Source: Myxococcales bacterium 68-20
GTDB taxonomy: Bacteria > Myxococcota_A > Polyangia > Polyangiales > Polyangiaceae
DNA length: 64,000 nt
Direction: 5' to 3'
NCBI GenBank assembly: GCA_001899635.1
Contig: MKVQ01000043.1
Coordinates: forward strand, 124,001-188,000
A program made the position numbers and the translations under genes. Positions 1 through 9,036 of this stretch are shown one piece after another (the first letter of the stretch is position 1; every line of letters starts with the position of its first letter). Under the pieces are notes generated by a model. It searched no databases and was not told the origin of the DNA. It saw only the letters and a program-made list of their open reading frames with translations.

Positions 1-1105
1 ACACATCGACCAGTGCTTCCTGTAGCGCGGCGACCGCCGGCGGGCCGTGCGTCTCGGGAAGCTCCTGCGCGCATAGCGGGCACATGTGCCCAGCCGTGCC
101 CCCTTCGAAGATTCCGATCGTAGCAAGTCGGGCCTTCTGCTCCTTGGCCTCGCGGGAGAACCCCTTCTCGTCCTTGGAGAAGGAACGCGCTGCATCGATA
201 TCGGCCCGCAGGCGTCTCTGAGTTTCGAGAAGCTCAGCGCGCTCCGTCGAGAGCCGCGCGAACTCCAAGCCATCGGGAAGCGTGACATCGACGCTGGCGA
301 GGGGCGCCCGTGCCACCGCTCGAAGCGCAGTCAGCGTGTCTTCCCACGACGTCGTCACGGCGTTCGAGAGCCCTGCGTCACGCGTCTGCGCCAACAACGC
401 ATCCGCCTTGGTTGCGCCGTCTCCGCGCAGTGCCGAGATCTCCGCGAGGCGACGCTCGACAGCTCGAAGCTGGTCACGAAGGCGCCGGAGTTCCGCCCGC
501 TTGCGGACGTGATCGTCATCGACGGCGCCAAGCAGGTACGGCAACGTGTCCTTCAGCGCGAGCGCGAAGAACGTGTCGTCCGCTCCGTGAAAGAGCTGCT
601 GCCGACGGATGATCTCGTCCTGTCGCTGAAAGCAAAGAGCCAGCGCATGCCGAACCGTCGCCGAGAGCGAGGGCCGCTTCTGCCCGGGGGGCGTCTCGTG
701 AAGGTTGTCGCGAATTCCGACCCACGACGTCAGCAGCGCGAGGGCCCCCTTGGTGTTCGTCGTCTGCCGCAACTCGGCAGCCGACGGCAGCTCGACGGTG
801 CTCGCGGTCTTGATGAAGAACTCCTCGCTCGATGCGCCCTTCAGGGGTGGGCAGCGTCGCGCGATGAACGCCTGCCCCGACGTCAGTTGCAGTCGAATGC
901 CGAACCAGGCGACACACTGTCGGATCGGTCCGTGGGGGACACGGCACTCGCTGCTGCCGAAGCAGTAGTCGACGACGTCGATAAGCGCGGACTTCCCGGT
1001 CTTCGACGCGCCGGTGATGACGTTGACTTGTCCCACCTTCAACGGGAGCACGCGCTGGCGACCGTCGTGGCTGTAGAGAACGATGTCGAGAATCTGGACG
1101 CTCAT
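1..1105 (-). CDS. ABC-3C system ATPase, DUF3732 family (partial, C-terminus off the left edge)
   Basis: The protein starts MSVQILDIVLY and has a Walker A motif GASKTGKSAL near residues 31-40, the form seen in SMC/Rad50-like ATPases of the DUF3732 family. A coiled-coil-like middle is followed near residue 340 by CPLC, which resembles one half of a Rad50-type zinc hook, so the visible 368 residues are the N-terminal head plus the first coil; the second coil and Walker B lie outside the window. Its ATG overlaps the stop of the upstream middle-component gene as ATGA, implying translational coupling. In the family literature DUF3732 ATPases are the motor of ABC-three-component conflict systems. 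The role in phage or plasmid defence is inferred from family and neighbours; no activity can be read from sequence. Confidence 0.85.
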   Translation of the reverse strand, partial: MSVQILDIVLYSHDGRQRVLPLKVGQVNVITGASKTGKSALIDVVDYCFGSSECRVPHGPIRQCVAWFGIRLQLTSGQAFIARRCPPLKGASSEEFFIKTASTVELPSAAELRQTTNTKGALALLTSWVGIRDNLHETPPGQKRPSLSATVRHALALCFQRQDEIIRRQQLFHGADDTFFALALKDTLPYLLGAVDDDHVRKRAELRRLRDQLRAVERRLAEISALRGDGATKADALLAQTRDAGLSNAVTTSWEDTLTALRAVARAPLASVDVTLPDGLEFARLSTERAELLETQRRLRADIDAARSFSKDEKGFSREAKEQKARLATIGIFEGGTAGHMCPLCAQELPETHGPPAVAALQEALVDV

Positions 1106-1599
1106 GGACGTACCCCCAGCAGCGCCATCACGGTCTCGATGCCGCCGGCTCTCTCGAGCCACTTTCCGAGGAACTCAGCGCGCTTGGCGCACGCGCGGAC
1201 TTCGTCACTCGTCGGCTTCAGCCCGGCTGCGACCCGCTTCTTCATGTCGGCGTTCGCCCGAACGCCATCAGCGCTCAGCGAGAGCAGGCCGTGCGAGCCG
1301 CCGAACACCAGTGCCTCTCTCGTGAAAGGTTTTAGCGAGGCCGCTCGCTCTCCTAGGCGCGTGCGCACGATTGGGTGCTCGATGAGCCAGGTCGCGAGCG
1401 AAGTGGTGATATTGCGAGGAAGGCTCTCGCGCGTCTGCTGATGGAGCACGAACGGCAGCACGAGGAACGAGAGCTCAATGGCCATCGCGGCCTTGCGCTC
1501 AGAGGCGTATCCGAGCGCCGCGTGCCACAGCAGAGTGGAGCAGAAGCCCGGATTCAGCAGGTTCCGTTCTTCAAGCGATCGCGCATGCCAGGAGGTCAT
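1102..1599 (-). CDS. ABC-3C system middle component (DUF6521-like)
   Basis: This 165-residue protein opens with the pattern RNLLNPGFCSTLLWHAALGY, then an ELSFLVLPFVLHQQTR segment and a SLATWLIEHP segment. These are the hallmarks of the small middle component that sits between the nuclease/CTD protein and the DUF3732 ATPase in ABC-three-component systems. Both ends overlap neighbours by four bases (ATGA), so the three genes form one coupled unit in the usual order. No catalytic motif is visible; the family is thought to bridge the ATPase and the effector. The assignment rests on motif recognition and gene order, and the exact middle-component subfamily is not certain. Confidence 0.8.
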   Translation of the reverse strand: MTSWHARSLEERNLLNPGFCSTLLWHAALGYASERKAAMAIELSFLVLPFVLHQQTRESLPRNITTSLATWLIEHPIVRTRLGERAASLKPFTREALVFGGSHGLLSLSADGVRANADMKKRVAAGLKPTSDEVRACAKRAEFLGKWLERAGGIETVMALLGVRP

Positions 1600-2840
1600 T
1601 TCGCATCACCTCCGGCCGCAGCCTTGGGAGGTGTAGCGCCGAGGTTCAGGATCTCGGCGAGGCGGTCGTGGAAGTCGGGGTGCCATCCGATACGCGGCGG
1701 CGCCTCGTCCGCGAGCATGTGGAACGAGCCGCGCACGACGAACGACTCCGTGACACCGGGACGAATGGCGATGCTCGCCTGCTCTGCCCACGCGAGCACT
1801 GCGCGCGCGGCCTTCCGCTTGGCGGCTTCGACGGCGGTAGCCTCGATCTCGTCCTTGGCCGCCTCGAAGACCAGCTCCCACTCCTCGACGAGCTTCCTCT
1901 CGTAGCGAGTCAGGTCGCCGACGAGCAGGAGGTCTTCGCGCAGCCACCGGGACCGCTGTTCGTAGGCTCGATAGAAGTCCCGAATCGCGGCGGCGACGCG
2001 CTTCTTGCTTGCGTCGATGAGCTTGAGCTGGTGAACGAACCGATAGTCCGCGTGGGCGGCATGCGTCTCGTCGTCCAGCGTGAACGAGACGAGGTCCTCA
2101 TCAATCGGAAGGTTGTCCTGCTTGAACTGCTCGCGCAGCTCGGACATCTCCGCTTCGAGCTCGGCGCTCAGGATTCCAACCGCCTGCGGGCTCGACGAGA
2201 GCTGCTTGATGACCCGGCGAAGCCACCAGCCTTCGAGACGCTTCAAGAACGCGTCGAGGTGCTTGTGCTCGGCGGTCCAGAAGACTTCGTTCTTGAGGTC
2301 GTCGTCGATGGTGAGGACGCCAGGCGCGCGGTCGAGGACAACGACACTGTCGAGGATGGTCCGGCGTGCGGTCGCCGACGCGGCAAGGAACGCCGCGTAG
2401 GCAGGCGCGTTGGCTTGGCTCTCAGAGCTTTGAGCAACGGACTCGAGGACCGGCAGCGCCTTCCCGACGTCACGGCCTTCGCTGCGCAGGAGCGACGCTG
2501 CGCTGTCCTTCGGCGCCTCGCCCGTCGTGAGCAAGTAGAGCGCGGTGCCCGCAGGGATCTGCCCGTTGGCGTGCCCCTCGAACCACACGCGGAGCGACTT
2601 CCACAGGTCCCCGCTCGCGTTCGAGAGGGACGCCTCGTGATTCCTGTGGTGCTTGGTCTGGAGCAGCTCCTCGGGCGTGCCACCCTTCGACTCGAAGGTC
2701 ACGTCGTCGAGCGTCTCGAGAGAGACGATGAAGTCGGCGCCGGTCTTCGCACGGCGAAGCGACCATAGAAGCGCAACGCGAACTTGGTACAGATACCCGA
2801 GCGCCGAATCGGCTGCGGAGAACGTGTTGCTCGCCCTCAA
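1596..2840 (-). CDS. ABC-3C system protein with Cap4-like dsDNA nuclease N-terminus and C-terminal domain
   Basis: This is the likely effector of the ABC-3C unit. Near the N-terminus are ALGYLYQVRVALLW, then SLETLDDVTFE and LLQTKHH, matching the GxxYQ, E-D and QxKH positions of Cap4-type restriction-like nucleases. The remaining ~250 residues are helical and charged, as in the C-terminal domains of ABC-3C proteins. The open frame continues upstream to 3062, but that extension is Arg/Ser-rich and unlike the family, so I place the start at a TTG at 2840, where GGGGGAGG precedes it (short spacing) and where homology-like sequence begins; this gives 414 residues. The gene overlaps the middle component by four bases. 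Function as a DNA-degrading effector is inference from the family. Confidence 0.75.
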   Translation of the reverse strand: MRASNTFSAADSALGYLYQVRVALLWSLRRAKTGADFIVSLETLDDVTFESKGGTPEELLQTKHHRNHEASLSNASGDLWKSLRVWFEGHANGQIPAGTALYLLTTGEAPKDSAASLLRSEGRDVGKALPVLESVAQSSESQANAPAYAAFLAASATARRTILDSVVVLDRAPGVLTIDDDLKNEVFWTAEHKHLDAFLKRLEGWWLRRVIKQLSSSPQAVGILSAELEAEMSELREQFKQDNLPIDEDLVSFTLDDETHAAHADYRFVHQLKLIDASKKRVAAAIRDFYRAYEQRSRWLREDLLLVGDLTRYERKLVEEWELVFEAAKDEIEATAVEAAKRKAARAVLAWAEQASIAIRPGVTESFVVRGSFHMLADEAPPRIGWHPDFHDRLAEILNLGATPPKAAAGGDAK

Positions 2841-2940
2841 CGGCCTCCCCCGGTGTCTAGCGTCGATGCGCGACGCTTCCGCGCAAAGACAGAGCGCCGC
2901 AGCGGCCTGCCTTTCATTGTCCTCATCGCTCGGCAGAGCA

Positions 2941-3090
2941 TCACGTTCCCTCCGGGGTAAGTGGTCGCGAGCGCGAGAGGATCGTGAGCGACTTCGCGGT
3001 GCGCGCGAGTGCCACGTACAGTCCTTCGCCGGAGAGATGCTCCGATTTCCGCCGGAGCACAACGTGTTCGAACTCGAGGCCTACCGCGGA
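2941..3090 (-). pseudogene. C-terminal remnant of an SF1 (UvrD/HelD-like) helicase
   Basis: About 46 codons on the minus strand read GLEFEHVVL, then after a short spacer GLYVALARTAKSLTIL and a natural-looking end at SRSRPLTPEGT followed by a stop. These correspond to helicase motif V (GLEFDHVV) and motif VI (LYVALTRAT) of UvrD-like helicases and to their usual C-terminal tail. There is no helicase body upstream: the frame runs into unrelated sequence and then into the recC relic. I read it as the tail of a lost helicase gene, joined by deletion to other debris. The motif match is clear, but the fragment is short, so the exact parent family (HelD-like or another SF1 protein) is uncertain. Confidence 0.5.
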
Positions 3091-3329
3091 GCGGCGTCCC
3101 GATCGTTCGTGGGTGTGTCTGGCGTCCACCATGCCGCGCTCTCGTTCGGGCGGCGGCGAGGGCGTCCGGAAGCATCGCGAAGGTCGAGCCGCCGCAATCT
3201 CGGAGGGCCGCGCGGCGCTGGTACCCCACTCGCGACGGTACAACCACGACTCGCGGTGGGCGAGCACACTAAGCCTCGCTACCTGCTCTCGGTGCTTTGT
3301 GAAACGCCCGGTACCACGACCAGGCTTGA

Positions 3330-3534
3330 TCGCTCGATCGAGAGCCAAGCCGCAAGTCCACGTGACGGCACGAGGATGGTTTCCTTCAGCTGACGCCGGA
3401 GACAACGGCCCCTCGATGATCTTCGCAAGGGCGTGCCCAAGCGCTTGGAGACGATTTGACCGCAGAGCCGCCACGCCTACCTTCCCTCCCGCGGCCGGAC
3501 ACACGACGCCCGGGCTCACGGGGATGGACCGCAC
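3330..3534 (-). pseudogene. recC 5' relic (frameshifted N-terminal fragment)
   Basis: Read from a GTG at 3534 the fragment gives GKVGVAALRSNRLQALGHAL and then AKIIEGPLS, which parallels GRAGVTQVQRSNQLEALLDG and AKVVETPLSS of the intact RecC encoded at 21055-24174. A one-base frame change near 3390-3399 then restores LKETILVPSRGLAAWLSIER, matching AKETILVPSRALAGWLSTEL of RecC. Similarity stops near 3330. Nucleotide similarity also extends upstream of the start codon to about 3580, including a dyad. It is therefore a decayed copy of a recC 5' end with its promoter region. Divergence is substantial, so it is an old duplication or the relic of a second, transferred recBCD locus rather than an assembly artefact. 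Confidence 0.75.
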
Positions 3535-3562
3535 ATTCCATCACAAGCGCTCCCGCCGTGGC

Positions 3563-3580
3563 ATCACCCCTAGGGATTAC
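3563..3580. promoter_or_regulatory. Decayed copy of the recC upstream dyad
   Basis: The sequence atcacccctagggattac lies about 30 bases upstream of the recC relic start. It is the counterpart of the perfect dyad atcacccctgagggtgat in front of intact recC (24201-24218). The left arm is unchanged and the right arm has mutated, while the flanking ggcatcacccct is shared. Confidence 0.45.
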
Positions 3581-3738
3581 CATCGCGCCCACCAGTTGGG
3601 ATAATCGAGTTCCGCGTGAAGGTGCGGTCGTTCTCGCGGCATGAGCGCCGGAGCGGGAACGGTCAAGACGCCACATTCGAATGATCCGTTGTCTCCGAGG
3701 CGCTATTATCGAGCCTTTTACCCCACAAGGATGAATGC

Positions 3739-5094
3739 ATGGCGCCCGGCTGGTACCCCGATCCGCACAACCCCTCGCTCCAGCGCTGGTGGGACGGTCG
3801 CGCATGGAGCCAGCACACGCAGCCAGCGGCGCCGCCCTCGTGGCGCGGAGGCGTCCAGCAGATGCCAGCCTTCCAGCCTGCGGCGCCGAACCCGTTCCTC
3901 CCGCAACCCTCGCCCGCAGCGGCGCCTCCAGCATCGAATCCGTTCGTTCCGCCGACGCCACCGCCGGCACCTTCGCATCCCCTCCAGCCGGAGATTGCCA
4001 GCGCCGAGGCGCGGCTCGCCGCCCTCCGCCGCGAGCTGGACTCCGTCGAGGAAGCGCTGGAGATCCAGTCGTTCGGTTTCTACCGGCCGAAGTACGGGTT
4101 CGCCACGTCGTCCGAGTACGCTGCGCGGCTCGATGTCATCCGCGCTCAGCAAAAGGCGATGGTGAAGAACGGAACGGCGACGTACTGCGATACGAAGTGG
4201 CACGTCGGCGGCAGCGCTGCCGACGGCAAGAAGATGATCGAGCGGATGTCGAAGTTGATGCTCCGGGCCTTCAACGGGGAGTGCGACGCGGCGATCGCGA
4301 AGGTCCGCTACGACAACGTGACGAAGCTCGAGCAGCGCGTGACGAAGTCATGCGAAGAGGTCAACAAGCTCGGCCACTCGAACCGGGTCATGATCACCAT
4401 GCCGTACTACCAGCTCAAGCTGCAGGAACTGCATCTCGTCCACGAGCATCGCGAGAAGCTCCAGGCGGAAAAGGACGAGCAGAAGCGCATCCGCGAAGAG
4501 ATGCGCGAAGAGGAGAAGGCACGCGACGAGATCGAGCGTGCGAAGGCACAGGCCGAGCGTGACGAGGCGGCCAAGCAAAAGGCGCTCGAGAAGGCACGCG
4601 AAGACCTTGCAGCCTCGATCGCGACCGAGAAGCAGCACGAGAAGCTGGAGGCCCTTGTCTCCCGGCTCGAGAACGAGCTGAAAGACGCTCTCGACCGGAA
4701 GGCGAAGGCGATCGCCAGGGCGCAGCTCACGAAGTCGGGTTACGTCTACGTGCTGTCCAACATCGGGTCCTTCGGCGAGGGCGTCTTCAAGATCGGCCTG
4801 ACCCGTCGGCTTGACCCCTACGAGCGGGTCGACGAGCTCGGCGACGCCTCCGTGCCCTTCGGGTTCGACGTGCACGCGATCATCTATGCGGAGGATGCGC
4901 CCGGACTCGAGAACGCCCTCCACCGCGAGTTCGCCGAGCGCCGCGTCAACCGGGTGAACGTGCGCAAGGAGTACTTCCGCGTGACGCTCGACGAGATCAA
5001 GGTCGCCGTTCAGAAGCACCACGGCCTCGTCACTCTGGTTCTCGACGCCGAGGCAGAGGAGTGGCGGAAGACGCAAGCGATGCTGACGGCGTGA
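3739..5094 (+). CDS. DUF2510-DUF4041-GIY-YIG nuclease
   Basis: Domains in order: a DUF2510 module at residues 2-28 (PGWYPDPHNPSLQRWWDG), a Pro/Ala-rich linker to about 85, a DUF4041-like region with helical pairs, a highly charged coiled coil (about 230-325), and a C-terminal GIY-YIG domain of the T5orf172/MUG113 type from about 332 (GYVYVLSN, then FKIGLTR, then a HREF segment and EYFRVT). GIY-YIG domains cut DNA with one metal ion. Proteins joining DUF4041 to GIY-YIG have been reported as membrane-linked anti-phage nucleases that act on incoming genomes; here no membrane helix is visible and DUF2510 takes the N-terminal place. AAGG eight bases before the ATG supports the start. The gene stands alone between ABC-3C debris and the hsd operon, facing the same way as hsdM. 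Confidence 0.85.
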   Translation: MAPGWYPDPHNPSLQRWWDGRAWSQHTQPAAPPSWRGGVQQMPAFQPAAPNPFLPQPSPAAAPPASNPFVPPTPPPAPSHPLQPEIASAEARLAALRRELDSVEEALEIQSFGFYRPKYGFATSSEYAARLDVIRAQQKAMVKNGTATYCDTKWHVGGSAADGKKMIERMSKLMLRAFNGECDAAIAKVRYDNVTKLEQRVTKSCEEVNKLGHSNRVMITMPYYQLKLQELHLVHEHREKLQAEKDEQKRIREEMREEEKARDEIERAKAQAERDEAAKQKALEKAREDLAASIATEKQHEKLEALVSRLENELKDALDRKAKAIARAQLTKSGYVYVLSNIGSFGEGVFKIGLTRRLDPYERVDELGDASVPFGFDVHAIIYAEDAPGLENALHREFAERRVNRVNVRKEYFRVTLDEIKVAVQKHHGLVTLVLDAEAEEWRKTQAMLTA

Positions 5095-5291
5095 GACTCG
5101 GCGGCCCAATGGCCGCGCACTCCTGGTACCTGACTGGGCGACCTGCCTGAAAGCGTTCGGCGTCACGCACGTCCCACGCCCCGCCTCGTCAAGCATGAGC
5201 CGCCAGCAGCCCTGTACTTTCGCCGCCTTATCCATCACCAGCGAGGCTCGAGCCGGTGTACCCTGCGTCCGTTTCTCACGATCGCAAGAAC

Positions 5292-7703
5292 ATGCCGCTC
5301 ACCCTCGCCCAGCTCGAACGTCACCTCTTCTCCGCCGCCGACATCCTCCGCGGCAAGATGGATGCCTCGGAGTTCAAGGAGTACATCTTCGGTGCGCTCT
5401 TCCTGAAGCGCTGCTCCGACGTCTTCGAAGCGCGCTTCGAGGAGATCGTCGCGCGCGAGAAGGAGAAGGGACGCTCGCTCGCGGACGCGAAGAAGCGGGC
5501 GAACCACCCGAGCTTCTACGCCGACTCGTTCTTCGTTCCGCCCGAGGCGCGGTGGTCGTTCCTCCGTGACGAGGCACACAAGAACGTCGGCGACCGCCTG
5601 AACGAGGCACTCGGCGCGCTGGAAGACAAGAACACGAGCCTCGAAGGTGTGCTCGCGCACATCGACTTCACCCGGAAGGTCGGCCAGTCGACGCTTCCGG
5701 ACAAGAAGCTGCGCGACCTCATCATGCATTTTTCCGAGGTGCGGCTGCGCAACGAGGACTTCGAGTACCCCGACCTCCTCGGCGCCGCCTACGAGTACCT
5801 GATCCGCGACTTCGCCGACTCGGCCGGCAAGAAGGGCGGCGAGTTTTACACGCCCCGCGCCGTCGTTCGCATGATGGTGCGCATCGCCGGACCGGAAGAG
5901 GGTATGAAGATCTACGACCCGTCCTCCGGTTCGGGCGGCATGCTCGTCCTCGCGAAGGAGTACCTCGACGAGCACGGTCTCGACTCGAAGAACCTCGGGC
6001 TCTATGGGCAGGAGTCGAACGGCGGCGTGTGGTCGATCAGCAAGATGAACATGCTGCTCCACGGCATCCGCGACGCCGACGTCCGGAACGAGGACACCCT
6101 CGCCTCGCCCCAGCACACCGAGGGCGGCGAGCTGATGCGCTTCGACCGCGTCATCACGAATCCGCCGTTCTCGCAGAACTACGATCGCGGCACGCTCACC
6201 TTCCCCGAGCGGTTCCGGTTCGGCTGGTGCCCGGAGGCCGGCAAGAAGGCCGACCTGATGTTCGTCCAGCACATGCTCGCAGTGCTCCGCCCCGGCGGCA
6301 TGGTCGTCACCGTCATGCCGCACGGCGTCCTCTTCCGAGGCGGCGCCGAGAAGGACATCCGCACCGGCATGTTGAACGAGGACCTCCTCGACGCCGTGAT
6401 CGGCCTCGGGTCGAACCTGTTCTACGGGACCGGCATCCCCGCCTGCATCCTCGTGCTGCGCGCGCCCGGCGCGAAGCCGAAGGCGCGTAAGGGCAAGGTG
6501 CTCTTCATCAACGCCGACCGGGAGTTCAGCGAGGGCCGCGCGCAGAACTATCTCTTCCCCGAGCACATCGAGAAGATCGTGAGCGCATGGCATGCCTTCG
6601 AGGACATCGACGGCTTCGCCCGGGTCGTCTCACGCGACGAGCTGAAGGCCACCGACGACAACCTCAACATCCGCCGCCATGCAGACAATGCCCCGCCGCC
6701 CGAGCCGCACGACGTGCGGGCGCACCTCCACGGCGGCATTCCGGGGGGTGAGGTCGCCGCCAAGCGTGCCGCGTTCGAGGCGCATGGCTTCGCCCCGGCG
6801 CGCCTCCTCGTGAAGCACGCCGCGCCGGGCTACTTCGACTTCGCGCCCGGGCTGAACGACAAGGCCGAGCTGAAGGAGCGGATCGAGTCCGACGACGGCG
6901 TCGTTGCGAAGGAGCGCGCGCTCGCCGACTGCGTCGAGGCGTGGTGGAAGAAACACAAGAAGGCGCTTGCCGACCTGCCCGAAACCCGGGAGCTGATGAA
7001 GGTCCGGGCGCACCTGCTCGGGAGCTTCGAGAAGGTGGTCGGTCCGGTCGGGCTCCTCGACCGATTCCAGGTCTCCGGCGTGGTCGCCAGCTGGTGGGGC
7101 GACATTCAGAGCGATCTGCGCACGGTCGCGGCGCGCGGCTTCGTCGGCCTCGTCGAGGCGTGGGAGACGAGCATCCTCACGGCGCTCGAAGACGGCAAGA
7201 GGAAGGAGAATCCACTCGACCACCGGCTCGTGAAGCGCCTCCTCCCCGAGTACCTCGCCGACCTCGCCGAGCTGGAAGGGAAGAAGGCGGAGCTGGAGGC
7301 CACGCTCAAGAGCGCAAGCGGCGGCGACGAAGAAGACGAGAGCGAGGACACCGAAGAACGCGAGGAGCAGCTCTCCGAGGAGGAGTTGGCTGCGCTGAAG
7401 AAGCAGCTCGCCACGACGAAGCGGGCGCTCAAGGCGAAGCAAGAGGACTTCGCCCGCAAGCTGAACGAGGCGCGGGCTGCGCTCGAGGAGCCCACCGCGC
7501 GGGCTCTCGTGCTCGGCATCGTCCGATCCGATCTCGACGCCATTCTCGGCCGCTACGTCACCGCGCGCCGTCAGGAGATCGTCGCGGCGTTCGAGAACTG
7601 GTGGGAAAAGTACCGCGTCACCCTGACGAGCATCGAGGCGGAGCGCGACGCGACGGTCGCGACACTCCATGAGTTTCTGGTGGGGCTTGGCTATGGCGCC
7701 TGA
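5292..7703 (+). CDS. hsdM: Type I restriction-modification system methyltransferase subunit HsdM
   Basis: HsdM transfers a methyl group from S-adenosylmethionine to adenine in the site chosen by HsdS. The N-terminal helical domain begins [19 protein letters not shown]; the methylase core has [11 protein letters not shown], motif [12 protein letters not shown] (usually DPxCGSGG) and motif IV NPPF near residue 290. At 803 residues it is longer than the common ~500-residue HsdM: after the catalytic core come a long helical region and an acidic coiled coil ([15 protein letters not shown]). I chose ATG 5292 because homology begins there; a GTG at 5256 with an upstream GAGG would add 12 residues. 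The stop overlaps hsdS by 11 bases, so the subunits are translationally coupled. Confidence 0.93.
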   Translation: MPLTLAQLERHLFSAADILRGKMDASEFKEYIFGALFLKRCSDVFEARFEEIVAREKEKGRSLADAKKRANHPSFYADSFFVPPEARWSFLRDEAHKNVGDRLNEALGALEDKNTSLEGVLAHIDFTRKVGQSTLPDKKLRDLIMHFSEVRLRNEDFEYPDLLGAAYEYLIRDFADSAGKKGGEFYTPRAVVRMMVRIAGPEEGMKIYDPSSGSGGMLVLAKEYLDEHGLDSKNLGLYGQESNGGVWSISKMNMLLHGIRDADVRNEDTLASPQHTEGGELMRFDRVITNPPFSQNYDRGTLTFPERFRFGWCPEAGKKADLMFVQHMLAVLRPGGMVVTVMPHGVLFRGGAEKDIRTGMLNEDLLDAVIGLGSNLFYGTGIPACILVLRAPGAKPKARKGKVLFINADREFSEGRAQNYLFPEHIEKIVSAWHAFEDIDGFARVVSRDELKATDDNLNIRRHADNAPPPEPHDVRAHLHGGIPGGEVAAKRAAFEAHGFAPARLLVKHAAPGYFDFAPGLNDKAELKERIESDDGVVAKERALADCVEAWWKKHKKALADLPETRELMKVRAHLLGSFEKVVGPVGLLDRFQVSGVVASWWGDIQSDLRTVAARGFVGLVEAWETSILTALEDGKRKENPLDHRLVKRLLPEYLADLAELEGKKAELEATLKSASGGDEEDESEDTEEREEQLSEEELAALKKQLATTKRALKAKQEDFARKLNEARAALEEPTARALVLGIVRSDLDAILGRYVTARRQEIVAAFENWWEKYRVTLTSIEAERDATVATLHEFLVGLGYGA

Positions 7704-9036
7704 GTTCAAGTCGACCCCGTTCGGCCCCATCCCTCAACACTGGGGGCTCTCGCCCATAGGTTCGGTCGGGACGGTACAGGTCGGACGCGCACGGTCCCCA
7801 GGAACCGACAAGGGGCCAAACATGGTTCCGTACCTGCGCGTGGCAAACGTCCTCGATGGCTACATCGACTACTCGGACGTTAACGAGATGAACTTCTCTC
7901 CGACCGAGCAGAAGAAGTACACGCTCCAGAAGGGCGACATCCTTCTCAACGAGGGACAGAGCACTGAACTGGTCGGGCGGAGCGCGATCTACGACGGCCC
8001 CGAGGATGGCTACTGCTACCAAAACAGTCTCGTGAACTTCCGCTGCGGTTCCACGGTCGAGCCACGGTTCGCCCGAGCGGTGTTCAAGAGATGGCTCGAC
8101 ATCGGTCACTTCACCACGATCGTGAAGCAGACCACGAGCATGGCGCACTTGGGCGGTGAGCGCTTCGCTCGCCTTGCGTTTCCCGTTCCGCCCCTCGCCG
8201 AGCAGCGCCAGCTCGCCGTGATCCTCGACACCATCGACGACGCGATCTGCAAGACCGAGCAGATCATCGCCAAGCTGAAGCAGGTCAAGCAGGGCCTGCT
8301 CCGCGACCTCCTCACCCGAGGCAGCGACCACAACGGCGAGCTACGCGACCCCGAGCGCCATTCCGAGCAGTTCAAGCACTCGCCCATGGGGCGAATTCCG
8401 AGGACGTGGCAAGCGTCCACGCTTGGTTCGCTCCTTGTTGGCTCACCCCAGAACGGCGTCTACAAGCCGGGAACCGAGTACGGTGTTAGCGGCTCGCCGA
8501 TTGTTCGAATCGATGCGTTCTACGATGGGGTTCTCAACGACGTGAGCACCTTCAAGCGCGTGAAGCTGACCGACGGCGAGAGGCTGCTCTATCGCCTCGA
8601 AGAAGGAAATATCCTCATCAATCGTGTAAACAGCATCGACTACGTAGGCAAGGCAGCCCACGTTCCTCAACTCGATGAGCCAGTCGTGTTCGAGTCGAAC
8701 ATGATGCGCCTGCGAGTGGACCGGACGCGTCTTGATCCTGGGTACGCGATCCGTGTCCTCTGCGCATCGCCAGCACGGCAGTTCTTCTTCAGCAGGGCAA
8801 AGAGCGCGATCGCTCAGGCCAGCGTGAATCAGACTGACGTGCGCGATGTCCCCATAGCGCTTCCTGACCTTGGGGAACAGCAGCGCATCGTGGCAGTGCT
8901 GGGCAACTTCGAGTCGCGACTGGGTGCGGAGGAAATTGTCCTGGGCAAGATTCGTCTGCTGAAGCGGGGTCTCATGGAAGACCTCCTTACCGGGCGCGTC
9001 CGCGTGACCAGGGGCCTGGAGCAAGCGGCCGAATGA
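7693..9036 (+). CDS. hsdS: Type I restriction-modification specificity subunit HsdS
   Basis: HsdS reads the bipartite DNA target and holds HsdM and HsdR. The 447 residues show the expected two-half design: a first target-recognition domain, a central conserved helical repeat ([20 protein letters not shown] then [15 protein letters not shown]), a second target-recognition domain opening with [15 protein letters not shown], and a C-terminal helical repeat ([17 protein letters not shown] then [16 protein letters not shown]). Both halves are complete, so the enzyme should recognise an asymmetric two-part site, which cannot be predicted here. The ATG at 7693 lies inside the end of hsdM, and the stop overlaps hsdR as ATGA. 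Confidence 0.92.
   Translation: MAPEFKSTPFGPIPQHWGLSPIGSVGTVQVGRARSPGTDKGPNMVPYLRVANVLDGYIDYSDVNEMNFSPTEQKKYTLQKGDILLNEGQSTELVGRSAIYDGPEDGYCYQNSLVNFRCGSTVEPRFARAVFKRWLDIGHFTTIVKQTTSMAHLGGERFARLAFPVPPLAEQRQLAVILDTIDDAICKTEQIIAKLKQVKQGLLRDLLTRGSDHNGELRDPERHSEQFKHSPMGRIPRTWQASTLGSLLVGSPQNGVYKPGTEYGVSGSPIVRIDAFYDGVLNDVSTFKRVKLTDGERLLYRLEEGNILINRVNSIDYVGKAAHVPQLDEPVVFESNMMRLRVDRTRLDPGYAIRVLCASPARQFFFSRAKSAIAQASVNQTDVRDVPIALPDLGEQQRIVAVLGNFESRLGAEEIVLGKIRLLKRGLMEDLLTGRVRVTRGLEQAAE

Noticed and set aside
3386-3970. Minus-strand frame of 194 codons across the recC relic and the start of the GIY-YIG gene
   Set aside because: It is out of frame with the RecC-like residues and antisense to a well-supported gene.
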